Source of the DNA: Isoetes taiwanensis
Taxonomy: Eukaryota > Streptophyta > Lycopodiopsida > Isoetales > Isoetaceae
Length of the DNA stretch: 64,000 nucleotides
Reading direction: 5' to 3'
NCBI GenBank assembly: GCA_021234155.1
Contig: JAJEKV010000036.1
Coordinates: 11,239,426 to 11,303,425, forward strand
Shown here piece by piece: positions 56,991-64,000 of this stretch. The position numbers and the translations under genes were made by a program. How positions within the stretch are numbered: position 1 is the stretch's first letter; each line of letters starts with the position of its first letter. The notes beneath the pieces are model-generated. The model was not told where the DNA came from. It was given only the letters and a program-made list of their open reading frames with translations, and ran no database searches.

Positions 56991-57637
56991 TTGTCAATGT
57001 TTGTATGATCATAGTATATGCCACAATAGATGTTACTATTAGTATTATCCCCCATCAATTGTCTCAAGCTTTATGTCAGTTCATATAATGATATTCGAGT
57101 GTTAGTAATAATAACATGACTGAAGATGTAGTATTTTTTATAGCTCCTTTATTACTTATGGTACCAATTGTAGTACGCAAACTTGTTTGCTCCAACATCA
57201 CAAGTAACGTTAGTACTTGTATCGATAATTGTATTCCTACCTATTGCCTTTAATATTACCATTTGGTTCATCTTGAAGGGTCAATAAAGCTATAGTATCA
57301 CAGTAAAATCACTAAGATTGCATCATTGGTATCACAAAACACATCAAGTGTTACCATTATAAATGAAATAGGCTCGCATTCATAAAGATACATAAGCATT
57401 TGAAAAAAAATAATTATGAAGTCAAACTTGCAAGTGATTCCTCATCCTTTATATCCTGCTCAATGTCCTCTAACTCATCATTACTGAGTTGTAGATGTAG
57501 TAGATGTTGAGGCACAATTTGAACTTCAACATTCTCGTCAATGGCATAGTCCACCACAACACGATTCGGTGATTGCATTGGCAAAGGTAACACATCATTC
57601 TCAATTGGACCTTGGTCATCTTCGAGTTGAGCACGTG

Positions 57638-60600
57638 TTATTCGTCCATATCGTGTTCTGGAATATCTATTTCATCGTAGATTGTATCATCAGTCTCAAG
57701 TGTAGGAGGAGATGTCTGGTTCGCTTCATTAGAAGATCCATCATGCAAAGTCAATGGATCAATCATACGACGAGATGCAGGAGTCGCATGAACCACAATC
57801 CACCAATCACTATCTTTCTGGTTCTTATGAAAGAAAACCTGCTCAACTTGCCTTGGAAAAACAAAAGGCTCATCCAGATCTCTCAAAAATTGGGTAGAGT
57901 TTACCTCATAAAAACCTGAAGGATGTTGCCTCATTGTGTGATTTCTTCCACGATAAGAGGCTTTGAACCACTTTGCCTTTAAAACATTCACCTTGAAGAA
58001 ACGAAAGTCAACTTCGATAATGTCTGTTATTTGAACAAACGTAATTGAGATCACTATCTACTGGCCGGTTGTCTCTGATGGAAGCTTGGCTCTTTTGTTG
58101 AAAGCACGCTGCAATGCCACAATCATATGTAACCCTACCCTTGTCAATGCTCGCAACACAAAAATGTTGGCCGTATGCCCACATGGATGTGTGGAATCTT
58201 GCCTGCAAAGGCACATATATTATCACCATGATAAAAAAAAACAAAAAGAGAACTTAGTGCAATATACCTTTTTTGAACATCCAAGTGCTATATTATAGTC
58301 ATCTGGACAAATTTCAACGCCCTTCTCTTGCTCCTCTTCCATCTGAGATATTAACCACTCACGTGGCATGATGTTCGGCAACTTCTCAGACTCGTTTTTG
58401 ACCTTTGAACGTTTTCCATGACGAGATCTCTTTGCCTGGACTTGGTGTCTTCTATTATCCTCATCATTTTTTCGTGCAATCTCGTACTTTTCCTGCCATT
58501 TATCTAGGCTATCACAATTAGCCATCAAAAACCCGTTTATCTGTAAATACGTATCATCATCGAGTCTGCGTTCTACCCCAAGGCCTTCAAGAACTTCTCC
58601 TATATCCTCTATACATTGCTCTTTCTTCCATATATGTGGAGCGTCCTCTTGTATTGATGTGGTGGCATCTGTCATGAAGAAAAGGATCTCTTGCACCAAA
58701 TGCCCTTCTGCGATACACCCTTCTGGTCTAGCCATTTGACGAACAAACCCCTTTGACTTTCATATATCGTTCCAAAAAGAACATCCAACGTCCAGGAGCT
58801 GGTCCAACCAAACGAATCTCTTCTGGAAGGTGTATCAGAAGATGTACTTGAAGATCAAAGAAGCTAGTAGGAAACTCTCGCTCTAAGATGCATAATAGTT
58901 CAACAACTTCAACCTCCATCTTTGATATATCAAAGGCATTAATTTCCTTTAAGGAAACCCACCTATCATGCATAAGATTGTTGTTATATAATACAATTTC
59001 ACATAATGGACAAAAAAACCATAAGTTTTATACCTCGCAAATTTTCCCAGGTGTCAAACAATTATCTATAGCGCATGGTAGAACGTGCTAAAATGAAAGG
59101 CAAATCTTGGTATCAAAAGATTATCTACCATGCATTGTGGAACTTGGTAAAGCAAATACAAAAAATGCATGTACTTACTAATAAGGTAAAGCAAATACAA
59201 AAGCATATAACCACTAAATGCAATTGATTTGAAATGTAATGGAATTCAAAAACTTACTTATAGAAACTTGTGCCAATCGTGTGTTTTCAATCCCTTAAGC
59301 TCACCATCTTTAGTGAATGCCTTACGTAAGGATGCACCATAACCTGTGGGTGTTCTCATACTAGATATCACTTGTTTGACTTGCTTCTCCTCTTTTTTGC
59401 TTAGTACCCAAGGTGCACTTTTGCACTTTCGCCCATTTTGGGGTGGCCATAATTGAGGCATTATATTTTGATCCTTCAAATCATTTCTACTAGCCAGAGT
59501 ATCACAATCACCAATTAAGTGTCTCCACAATGAGTGGCCAACATTCTTAAAGATGTGCATGGGGTCGAGCAAGTGTGCAATTTTTAGTTGTGACCAATAC
59601 TCAAGGCGATAGAAAATGGAAAATCGTTTCATACCAGGGGGTGCAACCACCAAACTATCATCAGTAAGATTTTGAGATTCACGAGCTTCTACCCAAGTAT
59701 CTAACCAATCCTTGGGGGTTCTTCTTTTTGGTTTTTCAGTATCTATACGTCCACGCATGGCATGTGCAGGTGGCAAAAACTTTTTATGGCCATGATATAC
59801 TTGTTTAGATAAATGCTTCGAGCGATAGCATGGCAACTCGACTCCACATGAAGGGCATCCGAACTTTCCACTTGTTTGCAAACCTATCCCATCAGAAATG
59901 AACGATGAGAAAAACTATACAATGCATCAATAAATAGAATAGAATAAAAGAAAGCCTATAGCATACAATGTATAACATATGTAACACACCTGATGCATAA
60001 CCAAATCCTGGGTAGTCATGAATGGTGAAACAACATATAGCATGAAAGGTAAATGCCTGAGGTGACCTGGTTATATCATACATTTGAATCCCTTTCCAAA
60101 GTATCTGCAACTCGTCAATAAGTGGCTCCAGATATACATCCATATTTTTTACTTGATACTTGCCTAACTTAAAAAGAGTTAGAAGATATGTGTCGCCACC
60201 GCATATATTATACTTAAATTGAGATTGATATATACCTGGAACAATAAGTGTCAACATGAGGTGCCCTGCCTTTGTTGCCATCCAGGGCGGGATGTTATAA
60301 TTCACTACCACAACAGGCCACACACTATGACTCGAGGACATATGTCCAAATGGACAAACTCCATCTAAACCAATGGCAAGACGCAAGTTTCGTGGTTCTG
60401 TTTTGAATATTGGCCACTTATCCTCAATATCCTTCATTGCTTCACCATCAACTGTGCATTTGTGCTCCGATGCTTTGAATGGAACTCCATAAGTGCACTA
60501 AGTGATGGGCATCGGAACACCCTTTGCAACCTCGGTATCAATGGCATATGACGCAAGACCTTTCTTGGAACTCCTGCTGTTTTCATCTTAAGGTCATATC

Positions 60601-60673
60601 TAGACTCATTACATTTTGGGCAAGTCTCCAAGTTCGCATAGTCATTACGGTATAGAATACAATACTGAAGCAT
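57638..60673 (-). pseudogene. CACTA TNP2 transposase with DUF4218 and DUF4216 (broken)
   Basis: From 5': 'MLQYCILYRNDYANLETCPKC' and 'KVLRHMPLIPRLQRVF' (60,673-60,434), then the TNP2 core 'LRLAIGLDGVCPFGHMSS' and 'VVVVNYNIPPWMATKAGHL' (60,437-59,990). After an intron (GTGTGT...GGGATAG) comes 'GKFGCPSCGVELPCYR' to 'HDWHKFL' (59,881-59,258). DUF4218 follows ('REFPTSFFDLQVHLLIHL', 'GRWMFFLERYMK', 'ARPEGCIAEGHLVQE'; about 59,090-58,660), then a Lys-rich linker. DUF4216 ('VLKAKWFKASYRG', 'PFVFPRQVEQVFFHK') ends near 57,638. TNP2 catalyses cut-and-paste transposition. Frameshifts near 60,460 and 58,730 and the missing N-terminal domain make this copy inactive. Confidence 0.9.
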
Positions 60674-60710
60674 GGAACAGATACAGCAGTGATGACATTT
60701 ATTTTATATT

Positions 60711-61478
60711 TCATTAGTTTGTATGACAAAGAACCGTGGCAAGCAGAACTGCCTGGCAAATTGCTCACCTACAGACCATGTCTGTAATTATCGTTGTATT
60801 GTATCTCATGAAAGCCCTTTGTTTGAATCCTTCTCCTTATGCATCTTTCATAAGCACAATTGTCTAGGACTGAGTGCAGAAATACAGATGAAACTGAATG
60901 TGCAGCCTATGTTATCTTTTAGAGAAATGGCATTGAACCATGAATTAGCAGAAGATCTTTTTATTGGTTGGCTAGGAGTTGGAGGGTTCTGGCTGGCCAG
61001 AATGCTGCATGATCAATTTCCTGTCAGTTTCAACTGTTTTATAGAGGCAAGGCAAAAGGCTCAATGTGGTATGAGCCTGTTTTTCAAGTGAAGACTCTGG
61101 AAAACAAAATTGTTTGGAGACATTGTCATTATCATGTAAAAAGGGGTGCAACTCCAGGAACATTTTATTTCTCTGTTCTTGATAATTAAATGGAGTAGTT
61201 TCACTTATCATTTCTTTCCCATAAGGACATCAACTCCTTTCAGCTCCATAGTCATTGGACATAAAATCTTACTTCATATTCATTGTAGGCAGAAAGCCCC
61301 CAGGTTCCTAATTTTTAAGCCTGCAGGTTTCCACTTACTTACCAAGCTGTAATCCACTGGTTTCAACCCTATGACAGCTGGATCTCCGATGTTCTGCATT
61401 TTCTATGCCATCATCTTTCATATTTTCTGTTGTGCATAGGTGCTCTAAGCTTTTATGGATATTACATGTTTCCATGTT
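60711..61478. other. Unassigned sequence between two transposase regions
   Basis: The open frame at 60,723-61,091 (+) is unrecognised. The region may be intron or 5' sequence of the plus-strand En/Spm-like gene that follows. Confidence 0.35.
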
Positions 61479-61481
61479 TCA

Positions 61482-62396
61482 GGTTTGTACGTATGAAGGA
61501 GGACAGATACATATGGATCAAGAAGGAAAAAGATTCATGAATTCAGCCATGGAACTTGTCAAACTTTATTGCCATGATATACATCAGCCATGGCCTTTAG
61601 TAAAAAGAAGCCATAAAGAAAAAGTCATTCATGCTTTGAAAAGCGATTATGGCACAGGTTTTTCTAGCCGCTGGGTCTTGAGAAAGCTTGGCAAGAGATG
61701 GAACGATTACAGGTGAGCATTTTTTAGTTTTCATCTTCATTTTAACTTTAGTTTCTAAAATATGTATTTACGATTTATTTATACAGATATAAATTGAGAA
61801 AGCAAGTACGAGAAAATCCCAGGATGACAAAACCTCAAGATTGCAAGAAAGACAAGGCCTGGGAGTTATTCAAAGAAGATAGTAAAAAGGAAAATGAGGA
61901 CAAGAAGATAAGATAAGATAAGATAAGAATTTTTACGTCCACGGGAACCCAACGGGTTATGGGACGGCACATGCAAGGGCAACAGCCCATCTAAAACCCG
62001 GGGACTAGGCCCCATCACCAAATACAATAACCAAATATTAAAAGGCTACCAAGAATAAGAGAAGGTAATGCTAATGCTAGTGGAAGAGCAAGCCAAGAAC
62101 TGGTTCAGGGGGATTAGACTCCATCAGAGTTGAATTTGTAAGTATGTTTGAATGTTTATCATATTTGCTAAATACTTAATATCCTAGTTTCGTGTTCAAA
62201 TATTTTAAGAATGTTTGATGCTCCTTGTAATTTGCATTTTCAATTTGAATGATCTAATCATTTTGTGTTTCAATAATTTTAGTTCAGGTATTATCGTGGA
62301 TATCCTACTACCATGCAACTAGAAGAGATAAAAAACCATGCAGGTGGGTTCAAAGAGTGGATCAAGACTCAAAAGGTCTCTGAATTTAAGGTAATG
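61482..62396 (+). pseudogene. En/Spm-like plant transposase exons, interrupted
   Basis: Three exons with good splice sites: 61,482-61,712 (after GTTTCAG; 'YCHDIHQPWPLVKRSHKEK' to 'WVLRKLGKRWNDYR', donor GTGAGC), about 61,786-61,910 (after ATACAG; 'YKLRKQVRENPRMTKPQD'), and 62,286-62,396 (after TAGTTCAG; 'YYRGYPTTMQLEEIKNHAG', donor GTAATG). The middle exon is disrupted by an M-LINE insertion. The Trp-rich 'LGKRWNDYRYKLR...W' pattern resembles the plant Ptta/En/Spm transposase domain (Transposase_24). The match is by eye only. Confidence 0.5.
61904..62060 (-). mobile_element. M-LINE fragment, subfamily B, (AGATA)n tail
   Basis: Short 5'-truncated copy on minus. The tail is AGATA/ATAAG repeats at 61,906-61,929. 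The hairpin is AACCC-GTT-GGGTT with perfect GTCC/GGAC arms. Left flank CAAGAAGATAAG and right flank CAAGAATAAGAG (62,050-62,061) look like a target duplication whose sequence matches the tail unit. It interrupts an exon of the En/Spm-like gene. Confidence 0.7.
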
Positions 62397-62419
62397 ATAT
62401 GTATAGATTAATCCAATCA

Positions 62420-64000
62420 CACTACAAGGGATCGTCGACGTCCAACGACGTCGCAACGACGATAAACGACGGATCCTCGTCGAACATCGACGACAACGTC
62501 GTTGAACGACGACAACGTCGTTTCGACGTCGTTCAACGACGTCTATCAGGGCTGACGTGTCGCATTTGCCTGCGTGGCATGGTATCACGCCAAAGGCGGG
62601 CGGGCCTGCTGCGATGTCAATACACGCCACCGGTGCGCCGTTCAACGACGTCTCCGACAGAAAGCGGCGTCGTAGCCGTCATGCGTAAAATGGGCGATTG
62701 CCAAAGGCGGCGCATGTCAAGACGCAGCGCCGGTGAACGTCGTTAAACGACGTCTCCGCAGAGCGGCGGCGCCTTGCGCGTCATGCGTGGAAATGGGCGG
62801 CGATTGCCAAAGTGGCGACCCTGCGTGTGTCAAGATTCTGCCGGGCGATCTGCGTCGTTGAACGACGTTACTGCGCCGACGTGTCACGCCCGTCTGCGTG
62901 GCATGGTGCTTTGGGTGCCAAGGCGGCGCACACTGCGTGCGAACACGTCGGCTTTAAACGTCGTTAAGCGGCGTGACCTGAAATTTTTTTTTTTTTTTTT
63001 TTTTGCCAAATAAAACCCTAACCCTAACCTAACCCTACATCCACGTTATAAGTGGATCCATCGATGTCATTTCTTTATTCTTATCTTTTGAGTGTTCTTC
63101 CCTATCTTGCTATAATGGTCCGGCGGTTGAAGACCACCTTCAGCGCGATATATTCCTTCTAGCGGTAATCCTCCTCCTCCAAGGGAAGACAACTCCGGCA
63201 ACCCCCCGCTTCTCCCGAGAGAACCCTCCCTTCACCATCGTGGCAAAGATGAGTGAAAAGGAGCTTCGATTGCACTAACATCCGGGCGTTCCATGCGGGA
63301 ACGATCAGTAGAATGGCTCACCGAGGCCAAACAAAGAGAAAACGACATTAATGGTGCGGATAATGATGCAAATGGTTGCATCAAACCATCACGCCCTCGG
63401 GATGGACATAAGTAATGTATAAGCTTTTTTTTATGAATGGAAACAATAAGTTTTTTTATCTATTTGTGTTGTCGTTGTATAAGCTTATTTTACGAATGGG
63501 AACAATCAGTTTTTTTATTTATTTGTGTTATTTGTATTGTATGTTGTTTCTGTTATGTTAAACAATCACAGTTGGTCGTTTAACGACGTTATGATCATTT
63601 GACGTTGTTAAACGACGTTTTGATCATCTGACGTGGCATATGAGGGGGCATCAGACGGCGCAAGCTGATGTGGCATGCCTAGGTGTCAGGACGACGACAT
63701 CTTGGCGTCGTTAAACGACGTCACACAGACGTCGATAAACGACGCTAAATATGGCGGGAACCCGGCCGCTTGGGTTATTTACTTGTTATTTTCACTCGTT
63801 TGTTTCGGATTTTTTTGCGCCCGTGGGTCTTCATAAGGTAAGATCTCTGTTTTAATCTTTGTGGTTTTCCTCCAAATGCTAATAGATTAGAAGATTGAAT
63901 CTTGAAAGTATGTTAAAAACTTGAGGGATGCATGATCAAGGTACTGGTCGGCTCCATCCCGAATGGAGAAGACTAGATGTATCGGGTTTATGCACCTCAG
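62420..64000. mobile_element. Third CACTA element, left end, continues past the window
   Basis: It starts CACTACAAGGGATCGTCGACG. Two zones (62,440-62,970 and 63,565-63,750) are dense in palindromic AACGACGTCGTT / CGTCGTTTAACGACG units, the subterminal repeats of the element. Between them lie a T run, telomere-like CCCTAA units and a GC-rich block. The right terminus is not reached, and a transposase cannot be confirmed. An ATG-started frame near 63,928 ('MHDQGTGRLHPEW') could begin one. Confidence 0.75.
63007..63038. repeat. Short telomere-like CCCTAA run
   Basis: AAACCCTAACCCTAACCTAACCC-type units, the complement of the plant telomere repeat TTTAGGG with variants. About four units. This may equally be a telo-box promoter motif. 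Confidence 0.6.

Larger units (their letters stand above)
56496..60710 (-). mobile_element. CACTA (En/Spm) element, one end preserved
   Basis: The 3' terminus on the minus strand is CACTACAAGAGAAGGGG at 56,496. Subterminal TAGTGTCA-type repeats follow (56,515-57,000), then transposase exons on minus. The opposite terminus is missing: similarity to transposase stops near 60,710 without an inverted CACTA end, so the 5' side is truncated or rearranged. Because the second end is absent, no target duplication can be assigned. Confidence 0.85.

Noticed and set aside
57000-57100. Short frames over the CACTA subterminal repeats (both strands)
   Set aside because: Chance frames in AT-rich tandem repeats.
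56496-62440. CACTA ends at 56,496 and 62,420 as the two ends of one element
   Set aside because: Both read CACTAC in the same direction, not inverted, and their subterminal repeats are unrelated.

Overview
This is nuclear DNA from a land plant, and almost all of it is transposable elements. The plant signs are a 673-residue PLS-type pentatricopeptide-repeat (PPR) gene, plant-type L1 LINEs with a C-terminal zf-RVT finger, CACTA elements with TNP2, DUF4218 and DUF4216 domains, Ty1/copia and Ty3/gypsy remnants, and spliceosomal introns. The PPR wording and the mixture of LINE lineages suggest a fern or another non-seed plant, but that is inference and no species marker is present.

Layout. 1-1.5 kb: nothing firm. 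1.56-8.02 kb: a full-length L1 LINE (L1-A, minus strand) between perfect 16-bp target-site duplications (TSDs). 8.6-13.2 kb: a gypsy integrase scrap, a minus-strand copia element with its 3' LTR, and a plus-strand copia integrase interrupted by a tRNA-like SINE. 14.3-16.4 kb: the PPR gene. 18.1-25.5 kb: decayed gypsy reverse transcriptase (RT), a LINE ORF1 on plus, and a second L1 (L1-B) on minus that carries a nested insertion. 25.6-32.8 kb: exons of a broken, unrecognised cysteine-rich gene split by a 5.3-kb GC-rich LINE of a different, non-L1 type. 33.5-36.0 kb and 45.7-47.6 kb: two copies of a third L1 (L1-C); the first has the inverted 5' segment expected from twin priming. 38.8-39.7 kb: a 746-bp terminal-inverted-repeat element and a long hairpin. 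40.1-43.0 kb: two divergent small host genes sharing a short promoter with a G-box. 43.4-44.5 kb: a dead eIF4A retrocopy. 44.7-45.6 kb: a Tourist-like MITE three bases from a miniature CACTA element. 48-56 kb: scattered LINE fragments in AT-rich DNA. 56.5-60.7 kb: a CACTA element with a decayed TNP2 transposase. 61.5-62.4 kb: exons of an En/Spm-like gene. 62.42 kb to the right edge: the start of a third CACTA element.

The most unusual theme is the non-L1 LINE family, called M-LINE here. At least seven copies share a two-helix RNA hairpin just before the 3' end, with paired substitutions between subfamilies. Each copy then ends in its own short-unit microsatellite (GGAA, AATAG, AGATA, AATTC-like) instead of poly(A). 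At two sites the repeat unit matches the flanking target sequence, which raises the possibility that the tails are seeded by the target.

The only candidates for working genes are the PPR gene and the divergent pair at 40.1-43.0 kb. All element reading frames seen are interrupted or truncated.
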